A stretch of 64,000 nt of DNA from an uncultured Clostridia bacterium (GCA_944386285.1 CALXAM010000043.1:58589-122588), one strand, 5' to 3'. Positions 54,776 through 63,881 are shown, numbered from the stretch's first letter. The notes: generated by a model from the sequence alone, not told the origin. Numbers and translations are program-made.

Positions 54776-56104
54776 CTATTTTTCTGCATCAAGCTTATCG
54801 TTCTGAGAAGCTTCCCGCTGGTAAACATGGCGGGTTACCACCATACTGTCTTTACGCAAAAATTGTGATTCCAAATACTCATAAAGCGTTCCCGGCGAGA
54901 TAATTCCACTCAGACTTAAAATATCAGTACCTGCCTTGCAAATGATGCTATCAACCAACAGCACACAATTTGTAGAAAGAACAAAATATTTTTTAAATCG
55001 TCCCTTTGTAAACTTATAGAGTTTTGCTCCCGTTTTTTCGACTAAACAGCTGGAAAAATCGTTACACTCGTTAGCCTTTTGCAAATCTCCGGCCTTTTGT
55101 GCTGCCTGTTTTGGCGGATCCCATGCCACAAGCTGAGACTTAATCTCCCGCACCCGCTCTCTTACTGCCTCTTTCTGTTCCTTATTTAGTCGAATACCAA
55201 ACGAAAAAATCGTCGTCTTATTATGCTCCAAACAAAAAGGGATGTAACTTTCCTTCTGAGCGATAATAAGTACACCGTCACCAGTTGCAATCGGGGATGA
55301 AGAGGATTCATCATAATTACCATAAGCAATCAATTCCCCGTCAATCGCAACATCGCTATGTCCAATCATACAAAATCCATCAGAGGCAACATGGATAAAA
55401 ATTTCGATATCCGGATCTCCGTCAATTTTTTTCTGTGTTACGTCCTCAAAATCGTCTACACTGTTTTGCTGAATCATCAAATAGCGATTGAGTTTTGTCA
55501 AAACGGTGTGCGGCAAGAAAGCTGCCAAGAAGATAGGAAGTGAAATGCGCAAATAGCGCTTTGCTTTATTCTTTGCCGGTTCGGGTACAATACTTCTCAC
55601 AAAATCAAAAATGTAAGTAATTCCAAACAAAACGCCATAGATTCCGATAATAATCAAAACTGCTTTTAAATAATAAAGCGGAGAAAACGCCAAAATACCG
55701 CCAAACACAAAGTATGCAATGCAGGGAATCACCGATAACAACAGTTTTTCCGATTTTGTACGAATAATCAAAACACAGTCAACAAGCTTAACGCATCCAT
55801 TTAACAGCAAATATCCGGCAAACAACTCCGGCACAATCACCTGCGGCAAAAGAGGGAAAAAGAGCATTGCGGCACCAAGCGCCATCGAAGCAGCCGCTTC
55901 AAAAAAGCGCCGCCACTGCCTTGGCTTTGCAAACAATGCAACCAACATTTTTCCAAAAGACGAAATCAAGACGAGTGCCGCAACTAAAATCATCGCTGTT
56001 TCAAACACCAACATTCTTCCAATCAGCAGCGCAAGACCTACTCCAAATGAGGTTACACCAATCACAAGCCGGTTTATGGTTTTGGCTTTTATCCGTTCAC
56101 GCAT
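54776..56104 (-). CDS. HdeD/DUF308-like membrane protein with C-terminal putative cysteine-hydrolase domain
   Basis: A 442-residue protein. Residues 10-185 hold six or so membrane segments in the HdeD (DUF308) pattern, with a further hydrophobic stretch near 188-205. The soluble C-terminus (about 225-430) has GHSDVAIDGELIAYGNYD and later STNCVLLVDSIICKAGTDIL. The His and Cys with their order recall permuted NlpC/P60-like or YiiX-type hydrolases, but this is inference. GGAGGAAAGAG precedes the ATG. The gene lies between Nif3 and the secreted proteins; its role is unknown. Confidence 0.82.
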   Translation of the reverse strand: MRERIKAKTINRLVIGVTSFGVGLALLIGRMLVFETAMILVAALVLISSFGKMLVALFAKPRQWRRFFEAAASMALGAAMLFFPLLPQVIVPELFAGYLLLNGCVKLVDCVLIIRTKSEKLLLSVIPCIAYFVFGGILAFSPLYYLKAVLIIIGIYGVLFGITYIFDFVRSIVPEPAKNKAKRYLRISLPIFLAAFLPHTVLTKLNRYLMIQQNSVDDFEDVTQKKIDGDPDIEIFIHVASDGFCMIGHSDVAIDGELIAYGNYDESSSSPIATGDGVLIIAQKESYIPFCLEHNKTTIFSFGIRLNKEQKEAVRERVREIKSQLVAWDPPKQAAQKAGDLQKANECNDFSSCLVEKTGAKLYKFTKGRFKKYFVLSTNCVLLVDSIICKAGTDILSLSGIISPGTLYEYLESQFLRKDSMVVTRHVYQREASQNDKLDAEK

Positions 56105-56116
56105 TCTCTTTCCTCC

Positions 56117-56881
56117 TCAGCAATAGGATACAAAAGACTCATGGTAGGAGAGAAACGAAACAGTTGGAAAGCATTTTGCTAATTCTTCTCTCAATGGATC
56201 GAGAACAACAGACTCTGTTTCCGCATGACCCGCACACACAACAGTAATCCCATATTGTTTTGCAATCAGCCACTCATGATGCCGCACTTCTCCTGTCACA
56301 TATGCATCTGCACCACATAATACAGCCGCGTCGATCAAATCGCCGCCGCTTCCGCCAACAACTGCCACTGTTTTCACCGGTTTTACTCCTTCGACAAACG
56401 ATAGATGTCCATTCTTTACCAATGTATGCTGCACCATTTGGGCAAATTCTTTTGGAGAAAGTTCTTTCGGAAGTTCTCCGATTCGACCAAGCTGTTCTTC
56501 ATTGTGAAACAGCCGCACCGACTGAAGGTCGAGCGCCTGTGCAAGTGCATCGTTTACACCACCATCTGCTAAATCAAGATTTGTATGTGCGCTAATCACA
56601 CTGATTCCGTCTGCAATCGCCTGCGCAACTACGCTGTTAGCAGCTACCGATTTCAGCGGAGAAAAAATGATCGGATGGTGGGAAATCATAAGTGTAGCAC
56701 CTGTTTGTTTTGCAAATGATAATGCTTCATTTGTCACATCCAAACACACGACACATGTTTGTACTGGTGCTGTACGTGATCCGATTAAAAAGCCGCTGTT
56801 ATCCCACGGAAGCTGTGTAGAAAATGGTGCAATACGGTCGAGGACTTCATAAATTTCTTCATTATTCGGCTGTTTGCTCAT
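56117..56881 (-). CDS. Nif3-like dinuclear metal-centre protein
   Basis: A 254-residue NIF3/YqfO-family protein without the central insert. Metal-ligand motifs are SHHPIIFSPLK, HTNLDLADGGVNDAL and the late CAGHAETES. Proteins of this family form hexameric toroids with two metals per subunit; a GTP cyclohydrolase I type 2 label is common but not established. Its start lies inside the trmK gene (20-base overlap), the conserved trmK-nif3 pair. Confidence 0.93.
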   Translation of the reverse strand: MSKQPNNEEIYEVLDRIAPFSTQLPWDNSGFLIGSRTAPVQTCVVCLDVTNEALSFAKQTGATLMISHHPIIFSPLKSVAANSVVAQAIADGISVISAHTNLDLADGGVNDALAQALDLQSVRLFHNEEQLGRIGELPKELSPKEFAQMVQHTLVKNGHLSFVEGVKPVKTVAVVGGSGGDLIDAAVLCGADAYVTGEVRHHEWLIAKQYGITVVCAGHAETESVVLDPLREELAKCFPTVSFLSYHESFVSYC

Positions 56882-57572
56882 TCTGTTTCCATCCTTTCAG
56901 TAATGCTTGAATCTGTTTTGCCAACATACGGCAGTGCTGTACACGTTCATCCTGCGGATTGCTTTTTTCAACCCCTGCTGCAATCCGAGCAAGACGCTGT
57001 GCTTCTCTCTCTAAATACTGATATGATTCGGCAGTCTTTTCAAACGGGAGCATCCCGGTATGACAGAACAATTCGTTCGGTACTGTCGGACTGTCTGCAT
57101 AACGGCACATCATAACCGTATAACAATGGTGGCGATCACAAACAGCCTTTTCCCGCTCAATCACAAAGCCGTTTGTCAATAAGTACCGTCTTAAAAAAGG
57201 AATTTGCGTCATTGGCTGAAGGATCAATCGACGATCCCCTTCTTTTATATAGCTGCAAGCACCAATGATGGAAGCGATCAGTTCTCCGCCCATTCCACAA
57301 ATCACAATATCCTCGGCATTTTCACTTGGAACCGCCTGCAGCCCATCTGAAAGAATAAATCCGATGCGATCTAAAACATCATACTGCTTCGCATGTGCTT
57401 TTGCCGCCTGAAGCGGTTTCTCGTTCACATCACATGCCGTGACAAACGGAACCATTCCTTCTTTTAATAAAAAAACCGCAAGATATCCATGGTCTGTTCC
57501 AACATCACAAACCCTTTTTCCGCGCCGCACAAACGAAGCCGCAGCAGACAGTCTGGCGTCCAATTCAAACAT
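56862..57572 (-). CDS. trmK: tRNA (adenine22-N1)-methyltransferase TrmK
   Basis: A 236-residue SAM-dependent methyltransferase. Motif I is VCDVGTDHGYLAVFLL (residues about 20-36) and the catalytic-type block is DIVICGMGGELIASII. It makes m1A22 in tRNA. The C-terminus is a short coiled coil. The start is ATG 57572 after AGAGGAG. It is followed by the overlapping Nif3 gene, as in most Firmicutes; rpoD, often upstream, is not here. Confidence 0.94.
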   Translation of the reverse strand: MFELDARLSAAASFVRRGKRVCDVGTDHGYLAVFLLKEGMVPFVTACDVNEKPLQAAKAHAKQYDVLDRIGFILSDGLQAVPSENAEDIVICGMGGELIASIIGACSYIKEGDRRLILQPMTQIPFLRRYLLTNGFVIEREKAVCDRHHCYTVMMCRYADSPTVPNELFCHTGMLPFEKTAESYQYLEREAQRLARIAAGVEKSNPQDERVQHCRMLAKQIQALLKGWKQNEQTAE

Positions 57573-57607
57573 ACTATGCTCCTCTTTGTTCATTTGTTGT
57601 AAAACAA

Positions 57608-57629
57608 ACGCCCGGACTTCTCCGGGCGT
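57608..57629 (-). terminator. Terminator after the DUF1858 gene
   Basis: Minus-strand ACGCCCGGA and TCCGGGCGT arms with a four-base loop, followed by TTGTTTT. It is located between the DUF1858 stop and trmK. Confidence 0.88.
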
Positions 57630-57646
57630 TGTTCTGTTTTCTTTGA

Positions 57647-57850
57647 TTACTTTCCGGCAATATGCGCATTGAGTTTCTCGAGAATTTCTTCTACATCCAC
57701 TCCATGTACTTCACATGCTTCTGCAACCGATTCTCCTCTCGATGCCGGGCAGCCAAGGCAATGCATTCCCATTTCAAAGAAATACTGTGCAGTTGTCGGA
57801 TCTGCATCAAGAATATCGCCGATAATTGTATCTTTTTCAATCTGTTTCAT
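57647..57850 (-). CDS. DUF1858 hybrid-cluster-associated redox disulfide protein
   Basis: A 67-residue cytoplasmic protein with the family pattern IGDILDADPTTAQYFFEMGM and the motif CLGCPASRGESVAEACEVHG. The CXXC is thought to form a redox-active disulfide or bind metal. Such proteins often lie near hybrid-cluster or iron-sulfur enzymes, but none is adjacent here. The start is ATG 57850 after GGGAGG. Confidence 0.92.
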   Translation of the reverse strand: MKQIEKDTIIGDILDADPTTAQYFFEMGMHCLGCPASRGESVAEACEVHGVDVEEILEKLNAHIAGK

Positions 57851-57986
57851 CTTGTATTTTCCTCCCGTTTTCCAAACACCACCGCAATGTATTCTTGCAG
57901 ACAAAGTATTTGTTTTGTTTATTATACCACATTCCTATAGTTTATTGCAACATTTGCGCACCATTTTCTCGGCATCATTCGGTGGT

Positions 57987-59246
57987 TCACGCCGCTTTAT
58001 GTCGCTGTACCGCACGCAATGTCAGTTTTGCAAATAAGACAGTCAAGAACTGTGTCGCCACAAGCGCACATAAGCTTACAACGGACCAGAAATCTCCTGA
58101 CGGCATTACCATAATCAAACAAATTCCGGCAATTCGCCCGAGATCCTTATAGCATTCACACACAGAAAGCACTTCCCGTTTATATGCGTTGCTTTCAGGA
58201 AAGTGATCAAACACCGTATACAGTGTAGTTGTTACCGGATTATTGATAAAAACGCCGGCAAACGAACTAACTGCCGATAACAGAAGAACGGTAAACATAT
58301 TCAGATTAAAAAACAGCACACCTGTTACAATCAATAACGTTGTTACAGAAGCCGTCATGAGCTTTAAGCGGTTATTCGGACGGGCAATCCGTGCAGCAAC
58401 ACCACAGGAAAGCATCGAAACCGCACCTGCCATAAATGTATTGACGCCGACAAGCGCTTCACTGCTGATAATGGAAAACAACAGCACATTCAAAAAGAAA
58501 CTGAACGCACCATCACGCAGTCCGCGGAAGAAATCCATATGAAGAGAGAAAAACCACACTTGCTTTGTATATGCCAATTTGACAACATGCAAAAACTGTG
58601 TCTTTTTATGATCGACTTCTTCAGGGATCAGTCGAAGCGCCAGCCATCCGGCCAAAAATGCCATTACACCGCACATGCCAAACAGGATATAATATCCGGT
58701 ATAATCTGCAAACAGATCAATTAAAAATCCTGAAATCAGCGGCATCATCAACGAGATGAATCCTGAAAAAATACCAACGAAATTGATCGCTGCATCACGA
58801 TTATCATCGGTGCTGTATTGAAGCAGTGCATCTGAATATGTAATCCAGTACAAGCCAGTGGCTACGCCGTGGACAGCTGCTACCAATGCGTAAAGAGAAT
58901 CAACCATTCCCATAAACAGCAAAACAATCACATAAACTGTCATGGAAAGAATAATTCCAATAATAATGACGGTTTTACGCCGAGCATGATGCAAAAGTTT
59001 TGCTGCAATCAGCATAGACAGTGCAATAAATGTATAGTGCACCAGATTATACTGCAGCGAAATATCCTGATTCCCTGCAATTCGCATCAAAAGCGTATTG
59101 ACAAATGTAGGCGTCACAACCGTTGCCAGAATATAAATCTCATGCATCAGTGTAAATTGTTTAAACTCTCTGCTGATACGATCTGCACCGATTGCCATTC
59201 CGGCTGCCTGTACCACTCGTTTGATTGCCAAAAAAAATTTTGACAC
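57987..59246 (-). CDS. MFS transporter
   Basis: A protein of about 419 residues with 12 predicted membrane segments and a central cytoplasmic loop at about residue 205 (LIPEEVDHKKTQF). The pattern fits the MFS_1 superfamily (GLYWITYSDALLQYSTDDNRDA is reminiscent of loop 4-5 in this group). The substrate is unknown. The start is uncertain: GTG 59246 with AAGGGA about 11 bases upstream is preferred; TTG at 59273 adds nine residues. Confidence 0.87.
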   Translation of the reverse strand: MSKFFLAIKRVVQAAGMAIGADRISREFKQFTLMHEIYILATVVTPTFVNTLLMRIAGNQDISLQYNLVHYTFIALSMLIAAKLLHHARRKTVIIIGIILSMTVYVIVLLFMGMVDSLYALVAAVHGVATGLYWITYSDALLQYSTDDNRDAAINFVGIFSGFISLMMPLISGFLIDLFADYTGYYILFGMCGVMAFLAGWLALRLIPEEVDHKKTQFLHVVKLAYTKQVWFFSLHMDFFRGLRDGAFSFFLNVLLFSIISSEALVGVNTFMAGAVSMLSCGVAARIARPNNRLKLMTASVTTLLIVTGVLFFNLNMFTVLLLSAVSSFAGVFINNPVTTTLYTVFDHFPESNAYKREVLSVCECYKDLGRIAGICLIMVMPSGDFWSVVSLCALVATQFLTVLFAKLTLRAVQRHKAA

Positions 59247-59288
59247 CGATCTCTCAATCCCTTCCCAAAACAAAATACTATGTGTAAG

Positions 59289-59316
59289 AGTATATCATAA
59301 CAAATCAGAGTTGCAA
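59289..59316 (-). promoter_or_regulatory. Promoter of the MFS transporter gene
   Basis: The minus-strand reading is TTGCAA, a 16-base spacer and TATACT with an upstream TG (extended -10), about 40 bases before the start. Confidence 0.75.
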
Positions 59317-59372
59317 GTATTTTTTGATTTTCAAAGTAAAATCGGAAATACTATCAAAAAGGAGCTGATGCA

Positions 59373-59591
59373 ATGAATAAAAAGCAATATTCAGAATCGG
59401 AAGATTCATTATTAAACGATCCGATTGCCTCTGCTACAGAGTGCACCGGACTAATTCCGTCTGGTTCTTCTTTTGAAGAAGAGGCAGAAGCTTATCAGGA
59501 AATCTTCCCTGTTTCTCTTGCAGAAGAACCAATCTTACCAAAAAATCAAAAGCCAAGTGCTGTCAAAAAGAAAAACAATCGCATTCAATAA
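59373..59591 (+). CDS. Small acidic protein of unknown function
   Basis: A 72-residue soluble protein with an acidic middle (SSFEEEAEAYQEIFPVSLAE) and a basic tail (KNQKPSAVKKKNNRIQ). It has a convincing AAGGAG site eight bases before the ATG and a terminator just after the stop, so expression is likely. No family is recognised. It is divergent from the MFS gene and convergent with the URO-D-like gene. Confidence 0.75.
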   Translation: MNKKQYSESEDSLLNDPIASATECTGLIPSGSSFEEEAEAYQEIFPVSLAEEPILPKNQKPSAVKKKNNRIQ

Positions 59592-59633
59592 AAAAGCCGA
59601 GTGATCGCATAAAAGCTTTCACTCGGTTTTTTT
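59590..59633. terminator. Bidirectional terminator
   Basis: AAAAAAGCCGAGTGA and TCACTCGGTTTTTTT arms with a loop of about 16 bases containing AAAGCTTT. It serves the small acidic gene (plus) and the URO-D-like gene (minus). Confidence 0.88.
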
Positions 59634-59637
59634 ATCT

Positions 59638-60885
59638 TTATGGACGCCACCATGTTTCATATGCTTCACGAATCAATGAAACATATCGTTTGACTTTATC
59701 CGGCGTATTATGAATATGATACACATCGCGCTGTGCAAATTCCAATGTACAGCCGCTCGCTGCCTGGGCTGTCTGTTTCATATATTCACGTACTGCCTCT
59801 TCGTCCAGTTCACTCTGAACGCCAATCAAATTGGGACTTGGTTTTCTTAAATACACAATATTTTTTCCGCGGAGACGTTCTCCCATAAACGTTTCATCAC
59901 ACCACGGTGAAATTGAAATCTTGCCGAGGTTCTCAAATTCATGCAAACAAACATCAAACAGCGGATGTACCGGTTCACAACAGCCATAGGACAGCCGGCC
60001 AAAGCGATCACCCAGCTGTTTATAATACGGCCAGACAAACTCTTTAAACATTTCCGGTGAAATACTCGACGTTTCCTGAGAGTCCATATACCCCCAAACC
60101 TGCGACGTTTTCAGTCCTGTTCCACACGCCGGAAGTTTATCTGTAAAGCAGTAACTGCCCTGACAAAGATGCTGATCTGTCACTGTAGGAAGTAAAACAC
60201 CCTCTGACTCCAACAAATCAAGATACCGCATGAAATCATCCGTCTGCATCTGCATCATCTGATGAAACTCATCCGGATAGTCATACATGGCCATATACAT
60301 ATCTTCCATACTCATAATATGGACAATATTCTGCATCGGCGAAAGATTTACACTGGCACCCGAGCGTTTTGGCGGTAAGATATCGCCAAACAGCGCCTCT
60401 ATTTTTGCTTCCTCAGATTCCGCGGCTTTTTTATCAACCGACATCGACGAAGGTTTGAGCAAATGAAAATCTTCTGCTAAATCATGGATCGCAGGGATGA
60501 AATGATGACCAAGCTCACCGCCGGTGCTATCACTTGCATGTTGTGTCTTCACTTCAATCGAAAATGGAACAAATGTGCTCGGAATACCGATCGGCCAATA
60601 TGGACGAACGACACTGTCATCTTCAAACAATAAATGATTTGCAAGATTACTCCGAAGCTGCCATTCAATCGCACGCGCTTCCTCGTTTTCACACTGCATC
60701 AGCTGTGGAATGATATCTTCAGAAAATGTCCAAAGCTCGATTGTAACCATCGGCCGCCGATCCGATGCGAATGCACCGTGTTTTTCCCAATCAGAAACAA
60801 TCTGTTTCATTTTTTCGCTTTCTGCGATCTCTCGTTGTTGATATGCAAGTGCGCGCAAGATCTCCTTTTCTTTTTGTGTGATCAT
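59638..60885 (-). CDS. Uroporphyrinogen decarboxylase-like (URO-D superfamily) protein
   Basis: A 415-residue protein with the URO-D TIM-barrel organisation, detectable in the MEDMYMAMYDYPDEFHQMMQ helix and the C-terminal ISPWCDETFMGERLRGKNIV region. A HEFENLGKISISPWCDE segment and CCEPVHPLFD resemble corrinoid-dependent methyltransferase relatives more than HemE. The real substrate is unknown; no corrinoid protein or other heme genes are adjacent. The start is ATG 60885 after GGGTGG. Confidence 0.82.
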   Translation of the reverse strand: MITQKEKEILRALAYQQREIAESEKMKQIVSDWEKHGAFASDRRPMVTIELWTFSEDIIPQLMQCENEEARAIEWQLRSNLANHLLFEDDSVVRPYWPIGIPSTFVPFSIEVKTQHASDSTGGELGHHFIPAIHDLAEDFHLLKPSSMSVDKKAAESEEAKIEALFGDILPPKRSGASVNLSPMQNIVHIMSMEDMYMAMYDYPDEFHQMMQMQTDDFMRYLDLLESEGVLLPTVTDQHLCQGSYCFTDKLPACGTGLKTSQVWGYMDSQETSSISPEMFKEFVWPYYKQLGDRFGRLSYGCCEPVHPLFDVCLHEFENLGKISISPWCDETFMGERLRGKNIVYLRKPSPNLIGVQSELDEEAVREYMKQTAQAASGCTLEFAQRDVYHIHNTPDKVKRYVSLIREAYETWWRP

Positions 60886-60972
60886 GCAAGATCCACCCTT
60901 TCTTCCGAAATGTAAAGACATTTTTATTATATCGAGCAGGATACGGAAAAGCAAGCGTTTTCCGGATTTTTA

Positions 60973-61002
60973 TTGACATTATTTTTTAAAATTTTGTATA
61001 AT
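60973..61002 (+). promoter_or_regulatory. Consensus promoter of the Tim44-like gene
   Basis: TTGACA, an 18-base spacer and TATAAT, about 37 bases before the TTG start. Confidence 0.88.
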
Positions 61003-61038
61003 AAAAATGATTTAACACCTTTGGAAAGGACGATTGCT

Positions 61039-61800
61039 TTGCCTTTTCTCATACTGCTTATTATTTTTCTTTTACTGATCGTCGTGATCGGAATCGTATT
61101 GTCTATTGTAAAAACGATTCGGAATATGTTTCGTCGTACTTCATCCACATCCATTTCAACAGATCCGATTTTAAAAGGACTTGAACTGGTTCGATTACAA
61201 GAAGCATATACGCCAAAATCTGTAAGTGGAATGACGCGAATTTATCTTCCGTTAATTGAACGTGATTTTCCGGCTTTTCATTACGATGATTTCCGCCAGA
61301 AAGCTGAAAATATGCTCAAAAGTGTATTTCTCGCTATTGATCAATCAAACCCTCAGCTCTTGTTAAATGCTTCACCTGAATTGGTCAAACAAGTTTCATT
61401 GCAAATTGAGCAAAACCGTCACCAGGGAATTTGCGAACACTTTTCAGATGTGAAAGTCCATCAAACAGAAATCGCGAGATACATCAAGAAAAACGGGCGA
61501 TGCATCGTACTTTTACAATCTGCTGTTGGATATGTTCATACCTGCACGCAGAATGGACAAAAACAACAAGAAGATTCTTCTCTTCCTCAACAAGAAAAAT
61601 ATAACATTGAACTTCATTATATTCAAGACGTTGATGCATCAAACAGTACATATGCAGATGACCAAGCGTTCGGTTTGACTTGTCCAAACTGTGGCGCTCC
61701 GATGAAACAGCTTGGACAAAAAACATGCGAATACTGCGGCAGCGGAATCGTTGAGATCAATGCATATGCATGGGCGTTTGCACGGTATGAAAAAATTTAA
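61039..61800 (+). CDS. Membrane-anchored Tim44-like protein with zinc ribbon
   Basis: A 253-residue protein. One membrane segment lies at 3-28 (LILLIIFLLLIVVIGIVLSI). A Tim44-like alpha/beta domain follows at about 60-210 (SVSGMTRIYLPLIERDFPAF, ENMLKSVFLAIDQ). A C-terminal zinc ribbon has CPNCG and CEYCG at about 224-245. The topology puts the domains in the cytoplasm. The start is TTG 61039, eight bases after AAAGGA; earlier codons precede the promoter. Function is unknown; the zinc ribbon recalls the YdjG/YdjI proteins elsewhere in this window. Confidence 0.85.
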   Translation: MPFLILLIIFLLLIVVIGIVLSIVKTIRNMFRRTSSTSISTDPILKGLELVRLQEAYTPKSVSGMTRIYLPLIERDFPAFHYDDFRQKAENMLKSVFLAIDQSNPQLLLNASPELVKQVSLQIEQNRHQGICEHFSDVKVHQTEIARYIKKNGRCIVLLQSAVGYVHTCTQNGQKQQEDSSLPQQEKYNIELHYIQDVDASNSTYADDQAFGLTCPNCGAPMKQLGQKTCEYCGSGIVEINAYAWAFARYEKI

Positions 61801-61834
61801 ATTGACATTTTGTCAAAAAAATTGATCATTCCTA

Positions 61835-61863
61835 TTGACAGAAATAAAATCTCATGCTATAAT
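61835..61863 (+). promoter_or_regulatory. Consensus promoter of the GH127 transcript
   Basis: TTGACA, a 17-base spacer and TATAAT. It lies 134 bases before the GH127 start codon, with a terminator in between. Confidence 0.92.
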
Positions 61864-61888
61864 AAAATCCTCAAATATCCCCTCTCTT

Positions 61889-61926
61889 CTCTCTGTTGGC
61901 AGTTTCTGCCGCAGGGAGTTTTTTTT
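61889..61926 (+). terminator. Terminator-type hairpin in the GH127 leader
   Basis: CTCTCTG...GGCAG and CTGCC.CAGGGAG pair into a strong stem with a three-base loop, followed by eight T residues. It would end most transcripts at about 55 nt unless an antitermination step intervenes. Confidence 0.8.
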
Positions 61927-61996
61927 ATTTCATTTTTTCATGAAAGTGGTATCGAATCTTTTGAAAAAGTGCTATCATATCAGCGAGGTGAGTACA

Positions 61997-63847
61997 ATGC
62001 AAAAACATTTTGCCTACAAACATTTTACATCCAACGAAATCAAGCCAGCTGGATGGCTGAAGCGACAGCTTGAAATTCAGGCAGAAGGCCTTTCAGGACA
62101 TCTTGATAAAATGTGGCCGGACGTCAAAGACTCTGCATGGATCGGCGGAGATCGAGAAGGATGGGAACGCGTCCCTTATTGGCTTGACGGATTCATTCCA
62201 CTTGCATGGTTATTAGATGATGCAGATTTAAAAGCACGTGCACAAAAATACATCGATGCAATTTTATCTCAGCAATGCACTGATGGATGGATCTGTCCTT
62301 GTGATCTTAAGTCACGTGAAACGTATGATGTATGGCCTGTCTTTTTAATCTGCAAAGTATTGGTTCTCTATTATGAGTGTACAAATGATCCTCGAATTGA
62401 GTCTGTTGTTTCCCGCACACTTTCAAATCTCTATCAGCATATCAGCAGCCATACACTGTTTAATTGGGGGCAAAGCCGTTGGTTTGAAGCGCTTATCCCA
62501 ATCGGCTGGCTCTATGAACGAACAAAAGAGTCATGGCTTGAAGATCTTGCGATTCTCTTAAGCGCGCAGGGACTCGACTATAAACGGCTGTTTTCTTATT
62601 GGACACATCAAACACCGAAACGGGAATGGAACTTTCATACACATATTGTAAATTTAATGATGGCGCTGAAATGCGAAGCGCTGTTTTCTCCCATTTCCAA
62701 AGAAGATCCAAATGCATTTGCAGAGGAAATGTTCCAAATCCTTTCAAAATATCACGGCACTTGTGTAGGGCATATTACCGGTGATGAATGCCTTTCCGGT
62801 ACATTACCGACACAAGGTGCGGAGCTTTGCAGCATTGCAGAAGCATTGTACTCCTATGAAACACTGTTTGAAATCACAGGAAATCCAGTGTGGTGTGACC
62901 GCGCGGAAATCGCCGCATTCAACAGTTTGCCTGCGTCGATCTCTGACGATATGTGGACACATCAATATGACCAGATGGTGAATCAAATTTCCTGTACAAC
63001 GCAAAATGAACCACCTGTATTCGGTACAAACGCTGCACAGGCCAATCTGTTTGGGTTAGAACCCAATTTTGGCTGCTGCACGGCAAATTTCAACCAAGCG
63101 TGGCCAAAACTTGCGCTTCATTCATTTTACTACGCAGACCAATGCATTGTTTCTGCACTTCTCATTCCATCTACAGTACACTGCCAGATGCAAGACGCAT
63201 GCGTAGAGGTTACACTTCAAACAGACTATCCGTTTAAAGGATCTCTTCACTATACCGTTTCAACCGACCGCCCTGTCACATTTGAATTTGCAGTACGCAT
63301 CCCCTCTTTTGCGCATGAAGCTTATGCAGACGACAAGCGAATCAAAACGGGTGAACTCTACAAATGTCATCGCACATGGAATGGAAAAACTGAAATTCAA
63401 ATTGATCTGATATTTACCCCAACGCTGCTTCCATGTGAGTCCGATACATTCTGTCTGCGCCATGGACCGCTTTTTTATTCCGTTCCCATTGAAACGGAAT
63501 ATGAAAAAAAGGAATATATCGAAAATGGGGTCGAACGGAAATTTCCTTATTGTGACTATGAAGTCCGTCCGATCTCTGATTGGAACTATGCGTTTGCAGC
63601 AAACAAATTTACAGTCCATGAACATTCGATCGGTTTATATCCATTTTCCAGAACCAATCCTTCCATCACGAGCGAAACAGAAATGATTCAAATCGATTGG
63701 GGCACGATGCCAAACCAACCGGGCGTATGCAATCCGTTTCCTCAAAATCGTCGTCCGATAGGGTGCAAAAAGGTCGTGCAGTTACAGCCCTATGGTTGTA
63801 CGACACTTCGTATGACACAGCTACCTTTTGTCAAAGAAATACACTAA
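61997..63847 (+). CDS. Beta-L-arabinofuranosidase, GH127/DUF1680 family
   Basis: A 616-residue cytoplasmic enzyme with no signal peptide. An (alpha/alpha)6 barrel (about 60-420) is followed by beta-sandwich domains. Catalytic-site residues match the family: Glu276 and Cys278 in GAELCSIAEAL, and the Cys360-Cys361 pair in GCCTANFNQAW, which hold zinc and provide the nucleophile. It probably releases beta-linked L-arabinofuranose. The start is ATG 61997 after GAGGTG; the longer frame begins within the promoter. It is controlled through the leader terminator. Confidence 0.9.
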   Translation: MQKHFAYKHFTSNEIKPAGWLKRQLEIQAEGLSGHLDKMWPDVKDSAWIGGDREGWERVPYWLDGFIPLAWLLDDADLKARAQKYIDAILSQQCTDGWICPCDLKSRETYDVWPVFLICKVLVLYYECTNDPRIESVVSRTLSNLYQHISSHTLFNWGQSRWFEALIPIGWLYERTKESWLEDLAILLSAQGLDYKRLFSYWTHQTPKREWNFHTHIVNLMMALKCEALFSPISKEDPNAFAEEMFQILSKYHGTCVGHITGDECLSGTLPTQGAELCSIAEALYSYETLFEITGNPVWCDRAEIAAFNSLPASISDDMWTHQYDQMVNQISCTTQNEPPVFGTNAAQANLFGLEPNFGCCTANFNQAWPKLALHSFYYADQCIVSALLIPSTVHCQMQDACVEVTLQTDYPFKGSLHYTVSTDRPVTFEFAVRIPSFAHEAYADDKRIKTGELYKCHRTWNGKTEIQIDLIFTPTLLPCESDTFCLRHGPLFYSVPIETEYEKKEYIENGVERKFPYCDYEVRPISDWNYAFAANKFTVHEHSIGLYPFSRTNPSITSETEMIQIDWGTMPNQPGVCNPFPQNRRPIGCKKVVQLQPYGCTTLRMTQLPFVKEIH

Positions 63848-63881
63848 TGAAAAAAGATCGAATCGTAATCACGATTGCACT

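Noticed and set aside
61803..61818. TTGACA-TTT-TGTCAA palindrome before the GH127 promoter as an operator or Spo0A box
   Set aside because: It lies in AT-rich sequence just after a stop codon, occurs once, and is likely a chance match.
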